Numbered from the stretch's first letter, positions 12,601 to 23,789 are shown. The stretch is DNA of 64,000 nt from Fratercula arctica (GCA_947846985.1 CANTUZ010000002.1:53958885-54022884), one strand, 5' to 3'. The notes: a model not told the origin generated them from the sequence alone. Translations and numbers: made by a program.

Positions 12601-15600
12601 CCACAGATGCCACAGAGAGCACCCAGCTATACAACCCATAGTCATTCCTCAGAAGAAAAAATGAGATGAGATGTCGCACATGATACAGTACTTGGCCAGG
12701 ATGACCATATCTGTATATGGCACTAAACTGACCTGAACATTGCCTCAGTGCTGCGACTGGAAACTTAGAGGATCAAGCTAGAGTAGCCATCTTCTGCCAT
12801 CAGTAGTTTGTGTTTCCTTCTCAGACAGGCCAGAGTCTTGTCTTAACACAAAGGCGTTGCATGAATTAAGAACAAGTACAACTGAATCTACCCAAACCAT
12901 CTTTCAGGAGAGCCTACCAAAGCAATCACCTCCACCATCAGGTAACTAACCAAATCAGGCTCTCGATTCAACTCACTACCCACTTGCAAAACCATCTTCA
13001 TGTATACACACGCTGTTCTTGGGTCTCTGCGACAAAGCACATGTGGGACACCCAGCTGCACCAGACACGGAGCTTTGACTCAGTTTGTTTTCAGTGTTTG
13101 TGTTTTTGGGATGTGGGGTGTTGTTTTTTTCATTTAAGAGATGGCATATACATCTGTATCTTTTTTAAATTGGACAAAAACTAATAAAGCTTTCATCACG
13201 TTGGGGCATGTTTGTGTTCCAGGAACCCTTCAAACACCGATCAAAACAGCATTCTCTTTTCCAGTAATATGGGGGTGAAAACTACCAGTACACTACTGTA
13301 TCTTAGGCCTTTTTGTCTCTCTGTTTGTTATTTTTGTGGGTGAAGAGAAAGCTGATTATATTATGCAGTAATAAAGATCAAGACTATTGAAATTGAAAGA
13401 AGATGCAGTCTCGGTGGATTCTGTAGTTGATGTATGTAAACTATTGAAATTAAATTAAATAAAATAGGTATGAAAGAATTGTTTGATGATTTTTTTTTTT
13501 TTAATATGCACTACTCCACTAAAAGTCATCTGGGCCGCATTATACCTTGACGCAACAACAATTGAATCCTGATGTACTAAAACACTGCCATCTTCACTGA
13601 ACATGTGTCAGACACTTGCTCTCAGGCTAGCTACGCGCTTTCAACTTGTGTACTGTGCCACAGAAACCAGCTATGCTATAGGTGAAGAACCCCAGCAAAG
13701 CAGGCTAAGTAGCTTTCTCGCTTTAGCCTGCAGTGAGGAGATGGGTCTTTTGTGGGAGGGACCAAGGGCAGAAGTTATTTCTTCCATTTTTTCGGTTTGC
13801 TTGAACTCCGTTTCACTACTCCGTCGGTTCAAGCTAGGTAGAACACTAGATCTTAAAACGACGAATTCAACATAATTTTTTTTATGAGCAAAGGTCAAAT
13901 TCTACATTGCACATTTGGATTTAAAAGCGGAAATTTAAACTACAGAATGATGTTTCATGCTGAATAAAACTTATGCCAAGCAAAGCTCTGATTTCTAGTT
14001 TCCTGAGCTCCTGTCTCCAAACTTTTCTCAGGTTTCCAACACTTGGTTACACTTTCTGGCTCACGTTTATTTCCTTCTGTTCTGGATTTAGGTGATAAAA
14101 GGTTGAGACATATGATTACCACTCCTCAGGTGCAGTTGGCAAGTTTGAGGCGCAGGCATGAGGGAAGGGGGGAGGAAAAAAGGTGGGGGAAATGGCACTG
14201 GTTTAGATGTGGTTTGTCAAGATCACTACTGGCTTTTATCAGCTGTTTCTTGACACAACTCACTTTGTTCTAAAGTATTTTGGAAAAAAAAAAAATAATA
14301 AAAGATCTTTTCTCCCCACAAAGAACACACTGCAAATAAAACCCTTCGTTCTCTTGAAAAAAATAAAAAAAAAAAACCTCTTGCAATGTGAAGACCACTG
14401 TGAGCTGAGGTATACTTACCTATTGCCTTGCAGTTCCTGCCTTCTCACCTGTCCCTGTCAGCTGGCATTTTTGGTACGTTCATTTTAAAACTACATCCGC
14501 CGCTGGCCAGTGGACAGGTTATTCTTGGATCTCTCCTTGCTTCTGGCAAGGTGCTCAGGGTCCATGCAGATGATGATAAATGAGAATGAAATGACATGGC
14601 TCTCCTCACCACCACTGGCACCGCCATCTGTCATCGCTGTCACTGCTGAGCTCATCTCACCTTCAAAAAACTCAGCACTCAGAAGTTTAACTCAGGCTAA
14701 GTTAATTCTGCGGGGGTTTTACGTTCTCGTCCTATAATTATGCACAGGTTCTCGTTTCACCTATTTCCGACGGACTGCAGCATTTTTATGTCTTTTCCAC
14801 GCATATGTTGAGGTATGTATTTCTTGAAAGCAAAGACCATAATATCAGGTGTGAGTCTACTTCTACTCTGAGTTTTAGATACCTTCCAGCCAAAAATCTG
14901 TACCAACAAAAACTCTGCTGCACTTGATCATTTACCGTACTTGCACCAGAGTTGAACTTAAATATTCCATGCCTATTTTATATGCTGACCACCATATAAA
15001 GGAAATCTAATCAAAAGTTCCCCAATATTCTGTTAACAGCATTTCCCCCCTAACATTTCAAGTCCTCAATATACAGAAAGTCCAAAACTTAGCAAAATGT
15101 GGTAAGTTTTCACATTTATGAAGTTTTGTTTCTACTAATAGAACTTCACTCATGCCTTCACTACCCTCAGCCTAAAGCTTTCACATCTGAAATATAAAGA
15201 CCTGACCCTGTCATTCATGACATATTTGGGTTCCTCAAGCTGCACAAGGGGTGTGAAATGCTCCTATGGATTGAAATAAACTTGTTTTCCCACAGATGTG
15301 TGAGAATATTTTTAGAAGGGAATTTTTGCATTAGGTAGCGTAGTTGTATCACTTGCAGTCTTAAAGCATTTAATAACAGGAATAAAAGAATCCATTTCTC
15401 AAACAGAATCAATACAATTCCATTATGAATACCATCAAGATGATATATTTTACCTATAATCATGATGCCAATTCAGACAAGTTCTTTAAAACCCACACTT
15501 TTTTTCAGTCCACCTCACTACCCATACTTTCACTTTGATTTTCAGAAAACAGCAGGACATGAGATTTTCTTACTATTGAGCACTAAGCATAAAATAATTT

Positions 15601-16132
15601 CACAGCTATACGTTCTCTAACATCTTCTTTTGCGCTGTCAGGGTCCACATCATTATCTGAAATAAGAGCTTCCCTTTTTTTTGGCAATATTTTTTCTTCA
15701 CAGGAGTTGGTTTACTTAGTCCTTGGTACTGCCTGTAACATCCAGCGTTTCCTTTCGCTGATACAGAGCTTGCTGCAGCTTAGGGCATTTTTCCATCCCT
15801 TCCATCAGGGAAGTCTTTAGCCCTAAAGACCTGCATGGTTGCAACGGGCCAGTCAACCGTGGCACAACACACTGGCACTTCACAAGCAGCCCTAACTGCA
15901 CTTTTTATGTCACCTAGCTTCAGAACAACAATTTTCCAGGGCAGCTTCTGTATTTCTGTTTTACCCATTAGCTCCAAGTACTTAAGGATGCCACTGCTTT
16001 CTCCAGTTTCTGTGTTTAACAGCATATAAAGTGAACGCATGAGAAAGCAGGTACTTTCAGTTGCCTTCAGCTTGCTTTGTGCTATTCCAGTTTCTCAAAC
16101 CCTATGGAAAGCCAGGTGGCGTGGTGGCTTCC
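6652..16132. other. Presumptive intron 1 (middle part), no gene recognised
   Basis: AT-rich DNA with scattered A and T runs (for example 7394-7409 and 13490-13502). A short segment at 6700-6960 is open on both strands and holds a 10-bp inverted repeat. The candidate polyadenylation site at 13.18 kb is here. No exon with matching splice sites and phase was recognised. The longest frame, 199 codons on the minus strand at 7119-7718, has no family signature and includes a poly-Phe stretch from an A-run, so I discard it. Confidence 0.55.
13183..13220 (+). terminator. Candidate polyadenylation site, plus strand
   Basis: AATAAA at 13183-13188 is followed by a CA-containing stretch (TTTCATCACG) and then the G/T-rich TTGGGGCATGTTTGTGTT at 13201-13218. 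Signal, cleavage region and downstream element are in normal order and spacing. There is no associated coding frame, and such matches also occur by chance. Confidence 0.25.
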
Positions 16133-16206
16133 TGGAGACTGAGCGTATCTCCTCGGAGATGCGGAACGCCCGGAGACCGAGCATATCTCCTCGCCTGCGG
16201 AACAGG
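16133..16206 (+). repeat. 38/36-bp imperfect tandem duplication with CpGs
   Basis: Copy 1 (16133-16170) and copy 2 (16171-16206) share GGAGAC(T/C)GAGC(G/A)TATCTCCTCG and then TGCGGAAC. Copy 2 is two bases shorter in the middle. The unit is rich in CpG compared with its surroundings. It falls inside a 211-codon open frame that I do not accept as a gene. Confidence 0.8.
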
Positions 16207-16510
16207 CGTTCAAAGTGGAAGTGGGCAGAAGACCAAAGCACACCAGCTTCTAATGGCATTTTGCAGAGAGCAACAGCAAGTCAGAAATCACAGTTCTCAA
16301 AACCTCTGGACCATGAAGTCAGCTTGAATTTGCCTTTGCCCATCCATGCCTCAGAACAAGCTCAGGAGAGCAGACACACCACAAACCTGGCATCTGTGCA
16401 GCCTGCCCGACTTCAGAGAGACAAAAAAAAAAAAGTGAACGACTGTGTTCATACTGCGACTATACCACCCACGTCCACTTGTAAAGTAAAAGTGCATGAA
16501 GTGAGAAGGG

Positions 16511-16770
16511 ATGGCTTTGTAGTCAAACCATTAGACCAGGAGTTAGGAGACCTGAGCTTTCATCACAGTCCTGCAAGAAATTCCGTGTGGATAAACCACA
16601 ATCTTTCTTTGACTTTGATGTTTTTCTCTAAAAAAAAAGAATTAAAAATGGCCACTTCTTGCACACAGATGTAATTAATGACCAGTTCTTTGGAGATCAA
16701 ATTCATCTGTGTTTATTAAGTGCTCAGAGATGATTAGTTGGACAGCAATATACCATTGCTAAAGTGGTGT
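16511..16770 (+). mobile_element. Ancient MIR-like tRNA-derived SINE remnant
   Basis: ACCATTAGACCAGGAGTTAG, then GAGACCTGAGC, resembles the tRNA-related head of MIR-type SINEs (usual form: 'gtggttagagcaggagtcaggagacctggg'). The sequence TTAAGTGCTCAGAGATGAT, with a TATA-containing stretch after it, resembles the common MIR-type 3' region ('aagtgctttgagatcc...gctatataa'). The middle is eroded. It overlaps the 3' half of a 211-codon plus-strand open frame at 16039-16674, which argues against that frame being a gene. Assignment rests on remembered consensus shape, so confidence is moderate. Confidence 0.5.
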
Positions 16771-19001
16771 AACTGTAAAAGCTCACATTGAAACTATTGT
16801 CTTACAGATGTTAAAAATGACCACTTTTATGGGCATTATTAAGACCATGAAGTAGAGACTTATAAATTACAAATTAGTGGACTCTAGATTTTAGCCAGAG
16901 TGGCTCGTTCAGCTGGTAGTTCTTGCATACAGACCTACAGTGTACATTTACACACACACCTACACGCTCTTAGTCTTACCTTTTTCCTTATATTAAGGGC
17001 AACATCAGTGCTGTTCCGTGCGCTCCACCACATTTCATTTCGACAAGTAGGGAAGTTCAAAACAGAGTTACCTCATGGTGGGTGCACTGCCTTTTTATTA
17101 GAAAAGCACTACCTATACTTTAGAAGTGAATGATTTACTATGTACTACATATGAAATCTCCAGCACATGTCCCCCAGTCTGAATTCCCGTATCACCACGA
17201 CTTCTCTTTCCACATGCTACAGCAGATGCTCCAGAATGAACTCGCCTGGTAGCTAGACTTGGCTGTCTCTAGGAGATCCCCACCAGTGTCCCTTTTGTAT
17301 TCAAGATTCAGAGGTTGCGTTATCAATAACTGTAAGACAAGAGCTAGAAGCTTTATTAAAGCAGCACCCCCCGAAGCCAATCTCTGCTCTGTCTGCCTTG
17401 GTCCTGTTCATGTTCCTGTCCTGAAAATCAGCCCGCCCTGTCTCCACTAACCAAGGAGAAAAGGCAACTTTTGGTTTTGGTCTTCCAACCAAGACTTCTC
17501 AGTGGTGTATGAGGAATTGCATTTGTAGTTTCTCTCTGCAGTCTTTGATGGATTATTGCAACTTACTTATAACTTAGGAGTTTCCAGTTTTTACCACATT
17601 TGCTCTTAAAGTACTACACCTTTTCTTTGGCCTCCCAGGTGATTTAGTCTGTTACGGGAAAGCTGGAGACTGCTTTGCTTTTGCTGCCTGACTCTTTCTC
17701 CCTTGCTAGGATGCATCCCCGCGCTCAGCAGGACACAGCCTGCAGAGTCTGTTCTGTCAAACACTTGATGATTCGGTTCCAGCATTTCAGTTCTGTCTCC
17801 TCGCATTTGTGAGACGGGCAAGTCCTGGGAGGGAGTTATTTAGATATTCCTCCTCTTCCCAGAGCCGTTCAGATTTCTGTAACTTGTGCAGTTATTTATG
17901 GCAGCTTGCAGTCATGGAAATATATCACCGCTAGGGGAGACCTGCCATAATCCAAACCAGTATTTCAGCTACGCGGTCTACCGGTGTTTTTAACACAAGT
18001 GCCCTCTGTTGAATTTTCTGTCCTCTCCTGGACAGCAATTGCTTCCTTCCTGGAAGAGCTGATTAAGCTCTCTTTTTAGTTCCTCGCTTCTTATGATATG
18101 AACATCCATCAGGTTTGCCCTTGAAGAGTATGATCAGTCTTCCAGAGAAAGTTCCTCACTGAATTGCTATTAAACAATCAATACTTCTAGTTGGATGTAA
18201 GGAAACCTGGTTCTCTCTTCCCTCCTGCTCACAAATCACCATATCGCTTCTTTTGTTTCTGCTCTCCCCAGACCTCTTAAAATTGATCTTTTCCCTTGTG
18301 ACAGGCCTGAACAAAGATTTCAGCAACCAGCTGTCCAATAAGTCATTGCTTTGGATGCTGCACAGCGTTAAAGTCAGTATCTCCAGACTGTTTTCCTTCT
18401 CTACCAGGTCTCCCAGCTTCCAACTCAAGAAACAGAGATCGTATTTATCCTTTGGCAGAAATAAAACAGAGCGTATCCGGTGCAAGCAACAGCACTAACT
18501 CACTAGGCTTCCTTATTCTTAATAAAACATAGCGTCCTCCTTGCATAGGAGGAAGCCAGATGCCCTCAGCTGCCGTTTCACTAAAGTATGCCCTACAAAC
18601 CGCACAGATTAAGAGTTCTTACATACAGTGTTTTTTGCAGTTCTTCATGTTCGTGCACTAAAAGGGTGCTCATTGATTTAATAAAGCCAAGGTCTAGAGA
18701 GATCTATAAATACAATTATTTTACCCTGATGCATTATTGCCCTGATGCCCAAGACTGAACTTCTGCTCCTTCACAGATAAATTGCTTCCTCGCTGGTTAA
18801 CACCAGCTTCCATTAGCAGGAGTGGTGGCAGACATATTTGGGAAGGTGATCCATGATAAAACACAGCTTCACATCTTTTTTTGTTTTCCCTTTGATTTCT
18901 TTACTCGCCACATCCCATGCTCCTCCTTTCCCCATCCCCTTCTACTCAGAAGAATCAATAACTTATTCTTTATCACTGTTAGCTGAAAAGTTATCACTGA
19001 G

Positions 19002-19072
19002 TCTCACTTAAAATCTATTGAACTCAGTGTAGCGATACACATCAACCTCAGGGGGCTCAAGATCAGGGTCCT
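19002..19072 (+). mobile_element. Ancient amniote dispersed repeat fragment
   Basis: AAAATCTATTGAACTCAGTG, then a TACACATCAACCTCAGGGGG block and a closing GGCTCAAGATCAGGGTCCT, resembles the old amniote repeat block 'aaatccattgaagtcaatgg-gttacacc-gacttcagtggg-caggatcaggccct'. The fragment is short and diverged. Confidence 0.45.
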
Positions 19073-20026
19073 ACAGTTGCCAAAATTGCCTTCTAAAAGG
19101 CAGTCTGAAACAATTGCTTAAGTCTTTTATAGACTTATGCTGGCTAATGCTAATAATATTAATAGCAATAATAGAAGGGGGGAGAGGGTGTCTTGATATT
19201 TCAGTCCTAAAGTAGAACACATTCTGTACATCCAGCTACTCCATAACTTCCAAAATGTAAAACGCAGTGCTTTCTGGTCTGTACTTTTCTTTGCATTCAA
19301 CGGCAAATTAAGGTTTATGGCTTATTTTATATTATATTTAATTGTACAAAGTTTTGTTTAGAACAACTGTTTTTCAATAACTCCTAAAGCCTTGGCTTCT
19401 CCAGCTGAATTGCTCCCAAAAATGCTTAAACTCCAAAGCAGAGTTACAAGGAAAGGCAACGTTTCTCCCCAAAATGTGTATCAGCTAGCGACGTTATTAA
19501 CCATGGAATTCCCAGCACAACAGGCAGTGTCATCCTTAGAACAAAGCGCTCTGACGGAAGGATCACTTGTGCTCTCGCTGCCGTCTTATGACAGCGTGTG
19601 TAGTCACGTTGGCAGCCTTCACCTCGCACCCTCGGGCAGCTCCTCAGCCACCGGCGTGTGAAACCAAGCACGTGGGAGCTCGAAGCAGCAGCATTTCCAA
19701 ACCTTACCTCTCACCCTCTTTGCTGAGCTACACGCAAAGACTTTTCGCGTGCACCCCTGACGTTGTGAACAACCGTCCTCCCGCCGCATTCACATGGCAG
19801 ACGCGGCCTCACAATGTCATATTAAAGTCACGTACGACTTCGTGCCCGAGAGTTTTCAAGTCAAAGAAATGATTGCCAGATCATGGATTGGATTACTTTC
19901 CATTAGCTCAGCTTTGAGATAACCTTGTGTTACATAAAGGCGACAGAGGCACCCAAGATTTGATTATGTGAAATGTTCCCCTTTCTGCGCAGTTACTTTT
20001 AGTACAGGCTTGAAATGTTCTTACTA

Positions 20027-20203
<177 letters not shown>

Positions 20204-20768
20204 TCACATTTACGTTTAACCCTTGCTCCATCCTTAGCCTTCGATTTTAAAGCTTGCCTTAATTTGCCCGTTTTAAGAAAGCAAGGATGTTCAGGGTTCC
20301 AAAGGGAACTGGGAAATGACTGGCCTTTTATTGCCGCACAAACCTAGACTTTCTTTGTGCCCCAGTTATAGCAAAGAAGGACGCTTTTTCTCTTCTCAGA
20401 TGACGTGTGGAGAATAATGAGTACTCCATGCAAAGCAGGATACTTCTATAACGATAGATCCAGAACTCACTGAAATCAGCAGAAAGCTGTCCATTAGACC
20501 CCGAGGACTTGGACCAGGAGTACAGCACGAGCCCTAAACCAAGCATCCTTTTAATGCATGACAGCCAATTGGCAAATGAGTCAAAATTAGCAGGCTGGCT
20601 GTCAAACGGAATCAAATTAGAAACCCCTTTATGGCCCTCGCGCCGATTAAGCCGGTATTGTGTCATGTTGGAATCACTTCTTGAAATCAAATGGCTCCTC
20701 GCTTGCGCTAGAAATTGATTCAACTGCTTCCCTCCATAGCCCAGAGAGCAGGAAAGTACAACCCTCGA

Positions 20769-20834
20769 GGGGAAGTGGGGGGGAGGGAGGGGAAGGGGGG
20801 AAAAAGGAAAATAAATAAAGGGGGGGGGGGGGGA
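20769..20834 (+). repeat. G-rich tract with a 14-G run, just inside presumptive intron 1
   Basis: A series of G runs separated by single A or T bases is followed by an A-rich spacer and an uninterrupted run of 14 G at 20820-20833. It lies 170-240 bases downstream of the splice donor of the minus-strand gene, so the G-rich strand is the template strand. At least four G runs are close enough to fold as a G-quadruplex in principle. The 14-G run is a mononucleotide repeat and its exact length may be a sequencing artefact. Confidence 0.8.
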
Positions 20835-21004
20835 GGAATGAAGCATGTTTCCTATGTTCACCTGCCCCAAACCACGCGCGGTTACACCTCGTCTGTCCGC
20901 CCTTCCCACGCCACGCCAGGCAGCCCCCGCGCCCGACGGCGGGTCCCGGCGGCAGGTGGGCACCGCGCAGCCTGCGCGCCTGCGGCCGCTCCGCGCCCCC
21001 TTAC

Positions 21005-21095
21005 CTGTCAGCAGGGAGGAGGCCAGCGCCCCAGGGAGGCAGAGGGCGCCCAGGAGGACGGCGGTGGCCGGCCAGCCCCCGCCCAGCCGGGGCAT
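21005..21095 (-). CDS. First coding exon of an unidentified secreted or membrane protein (signal peptide)
   Basis: This is the only coding exon with good support. The ATG at 21095-21093 has A at -3 and is the first ATG in its frame within the island. Thirty codons follow, then one base of the next codon. Residues 1-11 form a short n-region with one Arg. Residues 12-20 (AVLLGALCL) form the hydrophobic core. An A-L-A motif at 23-25 predicts cleavage before Ser26, so the exon ends just inside the mature chain at SSLLT. The exon stops on CAG|GTAAGG, a near-consensus donor with GT at 21004-21003. The split falls after codon base 1 (phase 1), which is common where a signal-peptide exon joins an extracellular domain exon. 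The exon sits inside a CpG island, as expected for a first exon. Seen: ATG, signal peptide, donor. Inferred: the protein enters the secretory pathway. I did not recognise the gene, and no exon 2 is evident downstream within the window. Confidence 0.7.
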
Positions 21096-21601
21096 CGTCC
21101 CGGGGGGTGCCGCTGCCCGCCGGCTGCGCAGCAGCGTCCGGGACGCGCCGTCGGGTCCGGCCGCCCCCGGCACGCCCGCCCCAGCACCGCACCGACCCCC
21201 GGCGCCGGGCAGCAACGAGGCGGGGTGGGGGGGGTGGGAAGCAGGACGGGAGATAGTGTCCCGCCGGGGAGTCCCACCCCACGGCGGCACCGGGGGAGGG
21301 GACTGTGGGTGCGGGGAAAGCAGCTGTCAGCGCCTGCCCCTCGGCCCCGCACCCCCTCTTTCCATCACCCCCCTTCCCCTGCCCGCATCCCTTCTTATAC
21401 CTTCCCTCTCCCCATAGTCCCTCCTCCGGCACCCCCCGGCCCCCATGCCTCCCTCCCCCCCGGCGCACACACGCACAGACAGGCTGCCAGCCCCAGACCC
21501 CGTTTCCCTGCCGGGAGATGCCCGGCCACTCCCTCCCCCGGCCCCGCCGAGCGCCGCCCGGGCCGGCCGCCGCGTCGGGGGGCTGCGGCCGCCCGGGCGA
21601 G

Positions 21602-21720
21602 GAGGGGGGGGCGGGAGTTGGGGGGGGGGGGGGGGGGCGGGGAGGGAGAGGATCGAGGAGAAGAGGAGGCAAGAAGACGAGGAAAAGGTAACAGAGGAAG
21701 GAGTAAGAGGGGAGGAAACG
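21602..21720 (+). repeat. G-tract plus polypurine stretch (runs of 10 and 18 G)
   Basis: A 10-G run at 21602-21611 is followed by an 18-G run at 21620-21637. A nearly pure purine (GGA/GAA-type) stretch then continues to about 21720. It lies in the presumptive 5' UTR or core promoter of the minus-strand gene, where the RNA would carry the C- and CT-rich complement. Runs like this can form G-quadruplex or triplex DNA, and run lengths are error-prone in assemblies. Confidence 0.8.
21634..21643. promoter_or_regulatory. GC box (Sp1/KLF-type site)
   Basis: The match GGGGCGGGGA lies at the end of the 18-G run, about 540 bases upstream of the start codon on the minus strand. Such sites are typical of CpG-island promoters. 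Binding is inferred from the motif only. Confidence 0.4.
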
Positions 21721-21899
21721 TGGATCCTCGGACAGGTCCCGGTGCGGCGCAAACCCCGGTACCTGGGCAGCGAGCGGCGGCTGCCTCCGGCCGGCTCGTC
21801 CCCGGCCCCGCAGCCCGGCTTGTGGCGGTGCCGTTCGCGCTTGCGGGCAGGTTTTACCGGCCGTCGGCGAGCGGGGAGAGGGAAGGAGGGAAGCGCGGT

Positions 21900-21911
21900 G
21901 GGGGGGGGGGG
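21900..21911 (+). repeat. 12-G mononucleotide run in the CpG island
   Basis: Twelve consecutive G bases lie about 800 bases upstream of the signal-peptide ATG, preceded by a further G-rich stretch from about 21871. This is the third of the long G runs around the first exon. Confidence 0.8.
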
Positions 21912-23789
21912 TGTGTAACGGTGGCTGCCCCCGCGGGTAGCGCGGCGGCGGGGCTCCGCTCCCCCGGCTGGCCCGGCCGCCGGCATCCCCTCCCGCCTCC
22001 CCTCCGTCCCCTGTGCTGCCCCCTCTCTCACGGCAGCCGCAGCACAAACTCCCGCAAGCCGGAGCCGGCAGCTTCCCGGGGCCGCTGACCCCCGCAAGGG
22101 GCTTTCTCCGGCCCTTCCCCGCCCAGCCCCGGGGATCCCTCTCCCCGTCGGGGCTCGGCGGGGTTTGGGCGGGGGCTGGGGAGCCGCGGGGTGACAGACA
22201 CCGCGGCCGCGCTCTCCCTCCCCGAGCCTGACCTGCCGTGCGGGTCCCTCCGTCCATCGCTCCCCGGCGGGCTGCTGCCTTTGCGGCTCCTACTTGACAC
22301 TTGACATTTGCAGGTCCAGGCTTTGCTATCCTCGGTATAAACACAGGCAGTATTAGCTCTAGACATCACCGAAACGGAGCTTTTGCACGCACAAATACAC
22401 GTACGTTCCGGACGGGATGACACTTCTGGCGTGTGGCAGGAGGTTTCTCTGTGACAGATCTTACCCAGCCTGTTCTACAAATCGTTTTCCTTCAAAATGC
22501 GATGTCTCCTTTGGCGAAATGAACGCTCTCTGAAATAAACTAGTCTGATGACAGGCTGAAAAACGTTTTCAGATTTATACACGTTCTTACTTTCTTTCTT
22601 TGGGGGGTGGATGTGAGCTGCTATTTCAAAAAGCTTACAGTAGTAGCAGATCAGGTGCATCGCAGGCTGGTATGTACAGGACTACTTTAAATACATTTCA
22701 CTTCCCAGTAAGATGCAAGACAATTAGATTTGTATGTTCGTTTTAAGAGTAAAACCCAAAAGCCAAGACCTCTGAAAGCCTGCATCTTTATTCTAAGCAG
22801 TAAGATAGGTACACCTCATTTCCCACAGGATTTGTCATCTACCTTTAGGTTAGGAAGCAGAAGTCCTAAACCAGCCAAAAATTCCACCTATGTTAAGGAC
22901 TATGGAAAACTGATACTGGTAAATTTGTAGACATCACTAGCAAAATCCCTCTCTATGAGAGAAGAAAGTCTACTTATCTCCCAGCCTCAATATGTAGAGG
23001 TTGAAGCTGGATAGGCAAATACGATAGCTTAGATGCCATTAAAAGGGTTTTATATTCCCTAAAAATACAAATGGCATACAAAATTTGCTCCACGTTGTGT
23101 AGAATACGTAACAAACTCAGTACATAAATATAACGCGTGTCACCTGGATATATTTTTTTTCTGGGAAATGTTGTCTTAAACACAGATGAGCCTGTAGAGG
23201 TATGTGTTATTACACACTACTCCAGACGAGATTTTTTCACATGTCCGAATGTTTTTTCCATTGGAAAGATGTACTGAATCTTTTGGCAAACTGGCTTTTT
23301 CTTACTTCTCTATCTGTAATCAGTGGCTACGTTTCTCTTTCCTAATTCCAGTGCAGCCACAGCCCTTCTAAAGCAACAGCCGTAGGAAAAAAAAAACAAC
23401 TACCCTAATAATTTCTCAAGTGACAACTACCACAGGAGAGTACTTATATCATTGTATGCATCGAATCTTCTCTTCGTGATGGTCTAAAATTCATTAAATA
23501 TTAATGTCACCCGGTGTGAGAAACATACAAATGACAATGAGGGCATCAAATAACAATTCAGGCATCCAAATAACAGCGTGAAACTTGCTAAAATACTCTG
23601 AAAATGGAAAAAAGTTTCATCTCCTTTATAACATGAAGACACGAGGCGACAGCAACTGAACTTCACACTCAATTCCTGCCATAACTCATTCAGTTAATAA
23701 GAACCATAATGAAATCATACCTAAGGCAGGGCAGTTGCAGAGCAATACACACAGATTTATTACACAGTTTTACCTTTTCCGTGGAAAAG

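Larger units (their letters stand above)
20868..22300. promoter_or_regulatory. CpG island and presumptive promoter/5' UTR of the minus-strand gene
   Basis: Base composition changes abruptly here: CpG is frequent and G+C is very high, while both flanks are AT-rich and CpG-poor. The island covers the signal-peptide exon and about 1.2 kb upstream of it on the minus strand. GC-box (Sp1/KLF-type) matches include one at 21634-21643 and the inverted CCCCGCCC at 22117-22124. I see no convincing TATA box, which fits a dispersed CpG-island promoter. The transcription start cannot be placed from sequence; it should lie between about 21.1 and 22.35 kb. Donor-like sites on the minus strand at about 21758 (CAG|GTACCG) and 22466 (GG|GTAAGA) could mark upstream non-coding exons, but neither is proven. 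Donor-like sites on the plus strand near 21688 leave room for a divergent transcript. Long open frames on both strands here reflect scarcity of AT-rich stop codons. Confidence 0.75.

Noticed and set aside
12335..12679. 114-codon minus-strand frame considered as exon 2
   Set aside because: No phase-compatible acceptor with a pyrimidine tract, no donor and no domain were seen.
16039..16674. 211-codon plus-strand open frame
   Set aside because: It spans an imperfect tandem duplication, an A-run giving poly-Lys, and a MIR-like SINE remnant. No domain or splice context supports it.
20715..22344. Very long open frames on both strands of the CpG island (over 400 codons in two of them)
   Set aside because: High G+C depletes stop codons. 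The products are Pro/Gly/Arg/Ala low-complexity with no domains, and several begin only at non-ATG codons. Only the short signal-peptide exon has independent support.
22455..22475. Minus-strand donor-like GGGTAAGA as an upstream first-exon boundary
   Set aside because: It is a single motif match just outside the island, with no other support. It is mentioned only as a possibility under the island.
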